Assembly (NCBI GenBank): GCA_024196135.1
Contig: JAMQCK010000003.1
Span: forward strand, 1 to 64,000
Length of the DNA stretch: 64,000 bases
From: Pleurotus ostreatus/Saccharomyces cerevisiae fusant
Taxonomy: Eukaryota; Opisthokonta
Reading direction: 5' to 3'
In this document: in pieces, positions 12,846 to 22,721 of the stretch
Numbering within the stretch: position 1 is the first letter of the stretch
Layout of the letters: every line of letters starts with the position of its first letter
Notes under the pieces: generated by a model
Databases searched by the model: none
What the model was told of the DNA's origin: nothing
What the model saw: the letters and a program-made list of their open reading frames with translations, nothing else
Translations under genes and position numbers: made by a program

Positions 12846-13343
12846 CATGGCTCGCATTGGCGGACCCCGGGAGCCCTTGTCTCTTGACGTGTTCACGTCC
12901 ATGGGCGCCGTCCTTTGGTAGGATCTTCATGAGCTGTATCTTATCTGCTTGCCAATCCGGGCAACATCAGCGCTCATATCCGAACTTTCAGCGCCACCCA
13001 AATAGTCAACGGGCGCCTATTTGCGATAGCGGCCCTTCAGTGAGAATGTGTAGCCCAATAGATCTGTGATCGATCTTCGATGGCAGTGCTCAGTCCAGAG
13101 CTATACGGGCGCCTCGATGAAAAGTCATGGAGGACACGAGGCTGGTACTGAAGGTACCCATGGCAATGAGCACCGAAGCCTTCGTGCTGATCATGCTAGA
13201 CTCCCGCTCCTTGATAACATGAGGAGTGGGGCTTCGAAACTGATAGTGACCACGGCAATGTTTGCCTCTCAAGAAATTGATGGGCTTCGAGAAACCCTCA
13301 GGATATAGGGATCCCCCAAGAGAGAAGTACGGAGGTATATTTG

Positions 13344-13369
13344 CTTCCGCTGGGAATAAAAAGGGTCCG
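13344..13369 (+). promoter_or_regulatory. Conserved upstream element of metacaspase-like gene B
   Basis: Partner of 9285-9310, with the same CTTCCGCTG...AAAGGGTCCG layout and nearly the same distance to the start codon. Confidence 0.4.
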
Positions 13370-13578
13370 CTAACATGTGGAAATATCACAATTTCCCCGA
13401 ATAGCAAGCAAGAATGTGGCTGTGCAGCAAAGAGGGTTCATGAGGTCATATCGGATACGGCCCGGTCCCGGTCACGCCAAGGTCAAACCGCCCGTCGAGC
13501 ATCTCGACTCGACTCTCGACCACTCTTCCTTCCTACCAAACCAAACAAACACAATCGATGTGCCCCCACCCCAAGCTG

Positions 13579-13585
13579 TATAAAA
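13579..13585 (+). promoter_or_regulatory. TATA box of metacaspase-like gene B
   Basis: TATAAAA lies 52 bp before the ATG at 13631. The ATG that directly overlaps the box end is probably upstream of the transcript start. Confidence 0.55.
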
Positions 13586-13630
13586 TGAAGCACCTCACAC
13601 TCGACAAGGCACTCGCCCTCTCCCCTCCCG

Positions 13631-15773
13631 ATGACTGTCCTCGAGAAGATTAAGCAAGCCGTCGCCGACGGTACTCGGAGCCACGTCCGATACACTGGCA
13701 CCCCACCGACCTGCCCATCTCTCGACACGACGTCGGGAGCTCAGCGCAGCAGTGGCTCCCGGCTGTCGTCGGTCGTCAATCTCTGGCGTACAGTCCGCCG
13801 TTTCGTCCGCGAGTTCCGTCAGCCCATTCGCAGACGCGCGCTGCTCATCGGGATCGCGTACAAGGGAAGGGAGGGCTGGGCGCTCAGGGGGACGCACGGA
13901 GATGTTGACCGCGTATGGAAGCTGCTCGTGGGTGCGTCAACAGCTTTGCATGATGTGCGATGAGACTGACTGTCTGCGCGCTGGCAGAACGCTTTCAATT
14001 CCGACCAGAAGACATCACTGTGATGAAGGATGATGAGGAGGTGGAGGCCCACCTATGGCCTACGGAGCAAAACATTGTGCGTCTCCTTCCTGTGCCACCC
14101 CAGCTATGACTGACTGCTGCCCAGCGCCGAGAACTCGCCAACTTTACCGCCAATTGCGGTCCGCGTGAGCCTGCCAACCTCCATCGGCAAGCGCTTACAC
14201 TGACCCTCTACTCGCTACGCTTGCACAGGCGACCGCTTCTTCTTCCTATGTGTGTACCAATGCCGCGTCCCCTCGGTGCATGAACATGTTGTTGACCCAT
14301 CCTCAGACGCAGGTCATGCTGAACAGAAGGACGAGCGCATCAAAGGGTCAGAAGAGGCCGGGAAGGACGAATGTAAGGCACATCCTTTCCCTCATTCAGC
14401 ACTGACGGTGGCGCAGACATCATACCATACGATGCGTCGGACATGGACGGGTCCGTATGCATTGAAGACAACGTACGCGGGGCGCTGCTTCCATCTTCAG
14501 ATCCTGACTTTCTCCTCAGGATCTGTTTCGATACCTCGTCAAGCCGCTCAAGCCTCACTGCAAGCTAGTGGTGAGGCGGCATTGACGAAGAGACAAGACG
14601 TCGCTGATGGACTCGCCACCAGGCCCTACTCGACGCATGCCACTCGGCGACTCTGCTTGGTGGGCGCTCCGCTTCGCGTCAACCTGGCCGTCGACTAATG
14701 GACTCACAGATCTCACCCACGACAAGTGCCTCGACATCAGCGGTTGGTGGGGCAAAAGTGAGCTCCCGCATTCTACTGTCTTTTATCAGTGTCTCATGGT
14801 CGTTGCAGTCGTGAACCTCCTACATCGTGGTGAGACCCACTGACCCCCTCCCAAACGACCATCTCACTCGCTATCAGCACTCGACTTCGTCGGCCTCGCT
14901 CTTCCCGAACCAGTCGAGCCACCCAGAGAAGATGGACCGGGCGTCGACGGCACGATGGAAGATTTATGCCGCGACATCGCGGTGCCTATGATGGAGCGCC
15001 TGGTGAAGCCGTGGCGCTTCTGTCGCGGGCTCTGTCGACGCACGGTCTCGTCTAACGCTCCTTTTGTGGTGCGTCTGGTGCTGTACCGCCGATGACATGC
15101 TGACCGCTTGTTCGTTGCAGCTCTGCATCAGCTCTTGTAAGGATCACGAGTCGGCGATAGAGACCGAAAACACTTCCATGACGAAGGTCAGTATCTTTTT
15201 CAACTCTCAGGCATCCACAAGTGCTCACGATGCGCATGATTAGACGCTGGTTGAAGTTCTAGGTAGGGATCCGATTGTTAGACTTATCCTATCTTATTCA
15301 TCATGCGCGCTCGCAGAGACCTACGAGAGCCCATCGTTGGCGGAGTTGCTGACCCGCGTCCGGTAGGACAGCCGCCTACATTCGATGGTGTTCGATGCTG
15401 ACACTTCGCAAACAGAGTCAATTTCGCCTCCGCCTACAACGACGAGTGCAAGGCGCTCTGGAAGAAGAAGATGACGAAGACGAGGAATGCAGGCATTGGC
15501 AAGTTTCTACGCCTCGTCCCGCTCGGGTGGTTCAAGCTAGCGCCCGACAAATTTTGGTCCTTCTTCCTGCACGGAGAAGAGGTCCCGCGCTACCCTGAGC
15601 TTGCTCCTGTTCAGGTGTGTATCTGTAGATCAGGGTCTCTTTCAACCCGGAGCTGACGCATCGCTTGTAGATGGCATCGAACCTTCCTCGGGTGTGTGTC
15701 CTGCGCGAAAATTGGACTCCCTCATACTAAGCGGTCGTTGCAGCAGACTGCCGTCGAAAAGTTCTGGTTGTGA
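13631..15773 (+). CDS. Metacaspase-like protein B (caspase domain, peptidase C14)
   Basis: Tandem paralogue of gene A with the same exon plan. Motifs in order: RRRALLIGIAYKGREGWALRGT, the His motif YAGHAEQ (Gly-Gln of copy A replaced by Glu-Gln), DASDMDGSVCIEDN, the Cys motif ALLDACHSATLLDLTHDKC, VEPPREDG linker, LCISSCKDHESAIET, MTKTLVEVLETYESPSLAELL, the micro-exon MASNLPR (15671-15691) and QTAVEKFWL, then TGA. The N-terminal 60 residues before the caspase fold are Ser/Thr-rich and poorly conserved with A. The reading frame is open in every exon. It probably has the same activity class as A; divergence of the N-terminus suggests different partners or targeting (inference). Confidence 0.82.
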
Positions 15774-16036
15774 AAGGCTTGCGTTCTACTGATTATTGAC
15801 CTCGTTTTCCGCTTCACATTCTAATTGATACCTACGCTTGCCCGCATGTTCTCGTCACCCTCTTTCGTATCCTTATGTGTCTACTGTGCTCTTTATTCCT
15901 TTACATTATACTTCCTTTATAGAGTTTCTTCTCCTGTGTATCATATACCCGGCTTTGTACCTATGTTACTACAGCAAATCACCACAGAATGTCTTCAAGC
16001 TACGCCTTCTGACCTCTCGCAACTGATGACACTCCC
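15774..16036. other. Convergent intergenic region
   Basis: T-rich spacer between the 3' ends of metacaspase-like gene B (+) and the NmrA-like gene (-). No gene is seen. Confidence 0.5.
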
Positions 16037-17273
16037 TCAAGTACTCGACGGCGGCCGAAGCTTGTCAATAACGTCCTCGTTCCACACGTACGGCGGGTTC
16101 GGGTACCACGTATCCGCGAATTCCTCTACGCTCTTGCGCGGGTACAGGTCCGGATACAACTCCCGAGCGTCGAGAGCGCCGTCCCGGACCGCGTTCTCCA
16201 CGGTGTTGTCGCCGCGAACGCACACGCTGCGCGAGTACTCGACGAAGCTGCGAAGTTGGATGCCTGCCTCGCCGGCGGCGATGCTGGCTTGGACTTGAGC
16301 CTCGATGTCGTCCGCGGAGAGCTGGAGGCGAGTTGAGCAAACATACTTGGGGCAGATAGACGCAGGCTAATGAACGCCTACAACATGGCCGCATACCTTG
16401 ATAGTAGCCTTCCTCAAGCCTTCTGCGTCGCCGCACTTCTCTTCCGCAATGCGGAACAGGTCGGCGACGGTGACCTGGTCCTCCCAGACGAAGACGGTCT
16501 TGTTGAGCGTCCGAGGGTCGTTGATGATGCGGGCGACAAAAGTGCCGATGTTGTTGAGGTCGGTGGCTGCGCAAGGGACGTCACCGGGACCACGATACTG
16601 GCGGCTGGCGTGGGCGACGGGGTTGTCGGTGTAGCTGGGCGGGTATGGGAGAAGGACCTGCCGAAAGTTGTGAGTGACGACGACGAGCATCATGAATGCG
16701 ACGGTCCCACACCTGATACCAGAGCCCGACCTCGATGAACGTGTGGTTGAGTCCGAGCTCCTTGATGTAATCGCGGATCGCCAATTTCTGTGATGCACAA
16801 GGAGAGGTTGAGGACTAGCCAAATAGTGACCCACACACTCACCTTGTCATTTAAAAGCATGGAGCCCGGAGGGGCGTGGGTTCCAAAATCGCAAGGGATG
16901 ACTCGCGAAACGCCAACCTCCTTGGCAGCGGCAAAAAGGGGACGCTGGGCGTCGAGAATGAAGGCGTATATGGCGGAGATGAGGATATCCGCGCCGTTCA
17001 GCAGCGCAACCAGCTCTTCGTGGCTCGCCTTGGCGAGATCCGAACAGACAAGCAGCTCGACGCCTCGCTTCTGAAATTCGAGAGCAGCAGGCTTAGTCGC
17101 CGAGCGCACGACAGCAGCGACCCGCTGACAGATCATGAGATGAGGAAATGAAGAGAATTGCCCACGAGTGGACGTACGTAGTTATTAGACCGCAGCAGTC
17201 CATTGACGATGCTGGTCCCAGTGAGGCCAGTAGCACCAACGACGACGACGCGGGTTTTTTCGGACTCAACCAT
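16037..17273 (-). CDS. NmrA/isoflavone-reductase-like NAD(P)-binding protein
   Basis: Atypical short-chain dehydrogenase of the NmrA / isoflavone reductase / PCBER-like group. It probably binds NADPH and either reduces an aromatic or phenolic substrate or acts as a redox sensor. The start [19 protein letters not shown] carries the GxxGxxG dinucleotide motif. A 50-nt-class intron follows NGLLRSNNY, and the next exon reads [12 protein letters not shown]. Later segments are [45 protein letters not shown], a C-terminal domain with [18 protein letters not shown], and a last exon ending [15 protein letters not shown]. About four introns fit. Length near 335 aa is normal. A TATA box sits at 17328-17334. 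The exact substrate cannot be read from sequence. Confidence 0.82.
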
Positions 17274-17327
17274 TTTCTTTGTAAATAGTCTCGCGGCGGG
17301 AGTGATTCACATCGACGAGGTGCTCAG

Positions 17328-17334
17328 CTTTATA
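17328..17334 (-). promoter_or_regulatory. TATA box of the NmrA-like gene
   Basis: TATAAAG on the minus strand, about 55 bp before the ATG at 17273. Confidence 0.55.
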
Positions 17335-17828
17335 GGGCATCCCTCGGTTAGCGACAACCGAACTGTGCTTGAGGCCTGACACGGACATGCGCTTGTATCA
17401 ACGAGCCTCTTCTTGAAGGATCCCAAAAAATTCTCGCACCTTACGGTACAGGTGTAAGTCGGGCGAGGCTCAGACACATCTCTGCACATCGAAGATGGAC
17501 GAGGGAGTGAAGTCAACGATCTGGAAATAATCTTCGGCGACTTCCGCGTCGAGTCCACGATCACGGGATTGTTGAACGTGCACGTGCCACACAAGGGAGC
17601 GCGGACATCCGCCGCGGCTTTTCCCCAGTAGCGTGTGAAGATATACTGTTTATCTTCCAGATCCAACATGGTCCGCAGGTGCGGTAGTATGATGAGTTTC
17701 TGGGGGGACAAGTTGAAGACTCCCCAGGAGGTTAGGGGCGTATCTACTTTGAGAACTCATTTCCCAGGCGCCACATGAGTAGCACACCAGTCGCACGTTG
17801 CTTTTCCTGCTCTGTGCACTCACATAAG

Positions 17829-19100
17829 ATGCATCCGGCACTTCATCTCGACGAGCTCCGCACTCTCATCGCAAGAAGCGATGGTCTTCGACAACGAGAC
17901 CTGTTCTCCCTCGCGCTGGTATCCCAGGATTGGCGAAACGTCGCGGAACCAGTCCTTTGGGAAGACCTGCCCGACATAGTTTATCTGTTCATGCTGCTAC
18001 CTAGAGATTGCTGGTCCTTAGTAAGCATTAGCTTCCTCTATATAATTGTATGGTCTCGCTGAATGCATCGCGCAGTCGCGAAATCCGACGAACAATGCTA
18101 TCTGGGGCTTTGTGAGTTGCACAAGTGATCAACCCTGACAAGCTAAATAAGCGCCCACCAGTCCTTCACGAAAGCGTTCACTCAGTCTCTCTGGCAGCCA
18201 CTACTGCGCAAATCTGGATATGTGAAACGCTTATCCGTGCACGCCATGAGTTATTCGAGCGTGACTCATTTCACTACGTGTCTGCCGCCGAGTGGCTTCT
18301 TGCGCCAGGTGGATGATCTACGAGTGCTCGATCCGCCCACCGGTGCCTCAGGCATGTTCGGGGTGGACTGCAACTTTCTGGTACCCATCCTGCCTGCGGC
18401 GCGCATCCGCACTCTGCGCTTCGACCGTTCGGCCATTTCTGAGCTCTACTACATGGGGCACACCTTCCTATCGTCTTTCTCCAATATAACGGCCTTGCAC
18501 ATAAGAGCAGAGTTGCGGAGAATAGACGGCAGGGATGAGGACTTTCTGCAGACCCTCCAGGACTTTTCTCCCCAGCTTTCGGGCGGACTCGTCCTGCAGT
18601 GCGTTCTTTACGAGCCCTCGATGTACTACCCGCTGTTCTCGCGCGTCTCGCAGATCCCATCCATCACAACACTGCACATCTCTTTTGCGTCTCCATTTCT
18701 ACTCGATGATCCCCACCACATGACCTTCGCGCCTCCCACCTTCCCCTCTTTGCAGAATCTCCGGCTTTTTGGCTGCAGCACTGCCTTCGTCGTCAATGTC
18801 CTCCGCGCATTGCCCGCCCACCAACTTCGCCTCATCCGCGTCTCGCTGAACCCTTTTGACCCTGCTACGGATATTGCACCTCTCGTGCAGGCCGTCGTCG
18901 ACCTCTGCGACAAGGAGGTGCTACGTGTGCTCGTTATCAAGAGCGTCAGGTTGCCGGGAGGGGTGGTGAAGGAGATCGACGAGCTGCGCCCGCTTCACGT
19001 GTTCAAGAAGTTGCGAATATCTTACTTCAACCGTGCGCTTTCGCGAGACGATCTCAAAGCACAGAGTATGCCTGGTGCCACGCCCACGCTACCGCTTTGA
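17829..19100 (+). CDS. F-box/LRR-like protein, tandem copy 1
   Basis: Basidiomycete F-box-like protein; such proteins usually recruit targets to SCF ubiquitin ligases. The N-terminal F-box-like segment is LDELRTLIARSD...LFSLALVSQDWRNVAEPVLWEDL (residues about 6-50). It is followed by a leucine-rich region with repeats such as ITALHIRAEL, ITTLHISFASPF, LQNLRLFGCSTAF and LRVLVIKSVRLPGGVVKEIDELRPL. Two introns are inferred by comparison with copy 2: one after DCWSL (GTAAGC), and one after NAIWGF running to an acceptor just before SLWQPLLRKSGY near 18184. In this copy the intron regions contain stops, so splicing is required. It has no membrane segment or signal peptide. Confidence 0.72.
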
Positions 19101-19429
19101 GCTCTTTCGCGCGCTATCTCGAGGTCGACACTATGCGCGTCGGTAAGGTCCACGTCTAGCGGCATAACGATCGATGGCTGACGAGCGCATCAGCATTCAG
19201 GGTAGACATAGTCAATCCCGAGACAGGTATCCGATATCTTGCTAGCAAGTCCTATACAGTTGTACTGTAGTGCTGGCGGGCGTGACTTTCGGATTTACGA
19301 GCTTGACTGGTTCCCACGACCTGACCGGGAATTGCCGAAAATGTTAGGGGTGACAAGGGCATGCTTCACACGCCACTTGAGCGACACGCCCATCCCTCAT
19401 TTTCCCTCCAACCGCTAGATCTTCTCACA

Positions 19430-20707
19430 ATGCATCCCGCGCTAGAACTAGAGGAGCTGCGCTACCTCATCGCAAGAAGCGATAGTCTGCGACGCCCTGA
19501 TCTGTGCAGGCTTGCGCTGGTGTCGAGGGACTGGCAAGACGTCGCGGAACCAGTCCTTTGGGAAGACCCACCCAATATAGTCTATCTGTTCAAGCTGATG
19601 CCCAGGGACTGCTGGATCGCTGTAAGTGTGAATTTGACTCACGAATTTACCCATTGTCTCGAGCTTATGCTTATGCTCACAGACGAAAAATTGGAATCAC
19701 ACTACTGTCTACGGTTTCGTGAGCACACCTTCTCGCATCGGAGCTTTGCGTGCAGTCTCATAGATATTCCTCAGCGTATCATCAAGCCGCTAGATCCGTC
19801 TTTTTGGAAGCCTTTACTACGCAAGTCCGGATACATAAAGCGCCTCTCCGTGCACACCTTGCATTTCGACAGCCTGACTCCCCTCGCTTCATGCCCACCG
19901 CCGAGTGGGTTTCTGCGTTCTTTGCACAGTTTGCGCATTGCTCCAGCTGTCTACGACTTCCGTTTCGACACAGCTTGCGACTTCCTGATCCATATACTCC
20001 CATTGGCAACTCTCCAGAGTCTATACCTCGACCGTTCGGCGCTGTCACCGGACGCCATGCTTTCTTGTCTGTCATCGTGCTCAAATTTGAAGATGCTCAA
20101 GGTTCAGATGAACCTTCGGGCGCCATCTGCTACAAACGAGAAGGTCCTGCAAGCCCTGCAGAGTTTTGCGCTGCAACTCTCAAGAGGGCTCATGCTCCAA
20201 TGTGTCTTTCGCGACCCCGAGAAGTACTTGCAGATGTTCTCGCACCTATCCCAAATCCCGAACATCACGACGCTGCACATCTCGTTCGCGCGCCCATTCC
20301 TCATTGACGATCCTTATCGCGCGAGCCACACGACACCCACTTTCCCCTCCCTGCAGAACCTCCGGCTCTTCGGCTGCAGTGTTGACTTCGTCATCGACGT
20401 CCTCCGCGCCTCGCCCGCCCACCAGCTGCGCCTCATACGCATCTCGCTTGACCCATTCGACCCCGCCACGGATATAGCACCGCTCGTGCAGACCATGGTT
20501 GAGCGCTGCGACAAACAGGTGCTGCGTGTGCTAGTCATCAAGAGCGTCAGACTGCCGGGGGAGGTGGTGAAGGAGATGGACAAGCTGCGGCCGCTTCGCG
20601 TCTTCAAGAAGCTGACGACCTCGTACTTCAATCGTGCGAGGCTTTCGTCGGCCGATCTTGAGGCGGATGTGATTCCTGGCTCCACGACTGCCACGCCGAC
20701 GACTTGA
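19430..20707 (+). CDS. F-box/LRR-like protein, tandem copy 2
   Basis: Close paralogue of the gene at 17829-19100, starting MHPALELEELRYLIARSDSLRRPDL and sharing LALVSRDWQDVAEPVLWED. The C-terminal half is very similar to copy 1 (LQNLRLFGCSVDFVIDVLRA, HQLRLIRISLDPFDPATDIAPLVQ, VIKSVRLPGEVVKEMDKLRPLRVFKKL). Two introns are expected at the same places as in copy 1, after DCWIA and after TVYGF. Here both candidate introns can also be read through without a stop. The gap between the two genes is only 330 bp, which supports recent tandem duplication. The target is unknown. Confidence 0.72.
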   Translation: MHPALELEELRYLIARSDSLRRPDLCRLALVSRDWQDVAEPVLWEDPPNIVYLFKLMPRDCWIAVSVNLTHEFTHCLELMLMLTDEKLESHYCLRFREHTFSHRSFACSLIDIPQRIIKPLDPSFWKPLLRKSGYIKRLSVHTLHFDSLTPLASCPPPSGFLRSLHSLRIAPAVYDFRFDTACDFLIHILPLATLQSLYLDRSALSPDAMLSCLSSCSNLKMLKVQMNLRAPSATNEKVLQALQSFALQLSRGLMLQCVFRDPEKYLQMFSHLSQIPNITTLHISFARPFLIDDPYRASHTTPTFPSLQNLRLFGCSVDFVIDVLRASPAHQLRLIRISLDPFDPATDIAPLVQTMVERCDKQVLRVLVIKSVRLPGEVVKEMDKLRPLRVFKKLTTSYFNRARLSSADLEADVIPGSTTATPTT

Positions 20708-20946
20708 ACTGCTCCAGGGAGGCAGCCTGCTTGTGCGTCTGTACGAAGCCAAGGAACTCCGGCTCGGTATGAGATCTTGCCTCCAGGAAAGTTCGGGGCT
20801 AAAAAGGGCACGCAGGATTACGGCATATTCCTAATAATAAGAAGAGCGCCGTGGAGCGGATGAATGAATCAGTCAATGAGGTGCATAGTAGTAGTACAGA
20901 GGTTCCGCTCTTGCGAGTCGGTAACAGAGTGTTCAAAAGGTACACA

Positions 20947-21570
20947 TCACGAGATATACAGCCTTCCGAGAACTGTCTCCCCCACGACGACGCCCAGAAT
21001 GATGCTGATGATATAGGACGCGTTGAACGACCTGGATGAGAATAAGCAATGTTCAATTTCTCCGTATATTTGAACGCACATCGCAACCAGCATGAGGAGG
21101 TAGTGGATCGTCGTTTGAGCTCCTGCAATGACGCCGCGGCTGAGGTCCTGAGACACGACGAAGCGATGCTTGTTTTCGGGTGTGGACGGCGCCTCGGCGA
21201 CCTCGGATTCGATCGGCAACTTGCTATCGTCGCCAGACACAGCGTATAGCGTCTGCAGTCGGCGAGATCTATAGCCTTCGTCAGAGCCAACCCCCGGAAA
21301 TAGTGGACGCAAGACTGACCTCGCGGAGAACGTGCGATCCATCCTCCTGCGCAGTGCACGCAGATAGCACTCCCCGATGGCGATGAGGAAGAAAATAAGG
21401 CAGGCGCCGAACACGGCACCTGCGGACGAGGGAGTAACAGTGTCGAAGAGAACGACGTCACCCATGCTGAAGTGGAGGTACGACTTCATCATGGGCATGG
21501 TGGACATCGAGGACGAGTTGCTGCTCGACGAGTCGGAGCCGGAGCCCATGTCCATGCCATCCATGTCCAT
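20947..21570 (-). CDS. CTR family copper transporter
   Basis: High-affinity Cu(I) importer family, expected to work as a trimer in the plasma or vacuolar membrane. The N-terminus is Met-rich (MDMDGMDMGS, then MSTMPMMKSYLHF). TM1 is about residues 50-69, followed by a basic cytosolic loop. TM2 holds MLVAM (MxxxM) and TM3 holds GVVVG (GxxxG). Two introns are inferred: 21319-21269 (51 nt) and 21079-21032 (48 nt). Removing the second joins LVAM to SFNASYIISIIL and gives exactly the MxxxM-x12-GxxxG signature of CTR proteins; without splicing 16 extra residues separate TM2 and TM3. The spliced product is about 174 aa. Both introns are multiples of three and lack stops. The gene is divergent from a metalloreductase, a sensible functional partner. 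Confidence 0.87.
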   Translation of the reverse strand: MDMDGMDMGSGSDSSSSNSSSMSTMPMMKSYLHFSMGDVVLFDTVTPSSAGAVFGACLIFFLIAIGECYLRALRRRMDRTFSARSVLRPLFPGVGSDEGYRSRRLQTLYAVSGDDSKLPIESEVAEAPSTPENKHRFVVSQDLSRGVIAGAQTTIHYLLMLVAMCVQIYGEIEHCLFSSRSFNASYIISIILGVVVGETVLGRLYIS

Positions 21571-22721
21571 CTTGCAAGGGGACGAGGGAAAGAGACGTGC
21601 TGCCCTATCCCATGTCCTCGTCGATCCTTACATACATGGCGATAGCGATGAACCAAGTCGACCGAGGAGGCAACGTCACGGTTCGAATCGAACCTGCGCA
21701 GCGAAGCCAGATGGGCGAACCGGCCGGAGATTGCCGCACCGGCAAGTGCCAGCCAATCGCATAAATCCGATGCGCGAATACCGCGCGTGGCGCCGGAGCC
21801 GCGACCGTATAAAGGCCCTTAATCTCGCGTTCCGACAGCTGTCCCCTTCTCCCTCTTCTTCCACGACCATGCCCCGCCCACTCTGTTTTCTGGACAGTCG
21901 CTCGGATGCTCACTGAGCACGGTACGTGGCCTACCGCTGGGGTGTACCGAGTACTCATTGGCGTAAGCTATCGAAGATCGACGACCACGCACTGGACTAC
22001 CACATCGTCGCCAGACAGCGGCTGTCACTCATAGCTCTCCCATCCCTCGTCCCCCCTCATCTCAGTCGTCTTGCAACCCTCTCGTCGACCCAGCATGACC
22101 CTACCGACTGCCCTCAACGCTTCGACTGACTCCATCCCTCAAGTGAACCACAAGTCACCCCTGCTCCCGCGACTCGCGTCGTCACCCATCCACTTGCCGC
22201 CAGCGTTCTCCTCGGCTCATCTCCTATCTCCTCTCGTGCCTATCGATAAGAGCTCGCCGTCGGCGACCGCACACCTGACCTCTGCGCATGCAAATTTGCT
22301 CCTCGTCGCTCGGCAAGAAAACCCTCCTCCGCACCCATCGCCATGCCGTTGTACCTCTTTTGACTCACAACTCCGCCCTCTCGGATGCGCGGGCGCCCGC
22401 CAGGTCGCCACAGACACCCTGATACCATACAACACTGGCAGAACCACATCCCGTCCCTGCCGCACATCTACTTTTCGTGTCTCGAGCCACCGCGAGCCAG
22501 CTCCTTGCGATCTTCTCTTAGCTCATTGGGAACCTCTCCGGCTGCTTCTGGGGCCTCAAACTGGCTCAGCGAATCGGATGCCCGTAGTATGTATTGCCGT
22601 CCCCGCCCGCGGGCGTTGTTCATCTGTAGTTACTCCCCTCGTGCGACAAATATACATACCTGACTTTGCCTTGACCAACTTTGGAGTCTGATCCCTATCC
22701 GCCTTGTCTTCTGCCCTCATC
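21571..22721. promoter_or_regulatory. Shared upstream region of CTR and ferric reductase genes
   Basis: About 1.15 kb between divergent start codons. It holds a perfect 15-bp palindrome (21680-21694), a + strand TATA box (21808-21815) with an ATG at 21869 opening a 15-codon frame, and TTTGCTCC at 22295-22302, close to the yeast copper-response core TTTGCTCA. A 199-codon open frame starting at 22095 (+) has no recognisable domain and is Pro/Ser-rich; I do not call it a gene. Confidence 0.4.
21680..21694. promoter_or_regulatory. 15-bp perfect palindrome in the CTR upstream region
   Basis: GGTTCGAATCGAACC is symmetric around 21687, about 110 bp before the CTR ATG. It could be bound by a dimeric regulator. 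It resembles a tRNA T-loop box, but no tRNA fold surrounds it. Confidence 0.35.

Larger units (their letters stand above)
11714..13630. other. Decayed region between metacaspase-like genes A and B
   Basis: No intact gene is seen. Segments resemble the DNA upstream of gene A: a splice-like stretch near 12185-12240 resembles 7715-7800, and 12784-12845 resembles 8356-8415. This supports tandem duplication of a roughly 4-kb unit, after which the non-caspase part decayed. Confidence 0.45.

Noticed and set aside
17307..17711. 134-codon minus-strand open frame
   Set aside because: Overlaps the NmrA-like gene promoter and TATA box; no recognisable motif.
21680..21694. tRNA T-loop-like GGTTCGAATC
   Set aside because: It is part of a perfect palindrome and no cloverleaf can be drawn around it; kept only as a palindrome.
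22071..22691. 206-codon + strand open frame before the reductase
   Set aside because: Pro/Ser-rich with no domain and no support for splicing into the reductase; treated as leader or promoter DNA.
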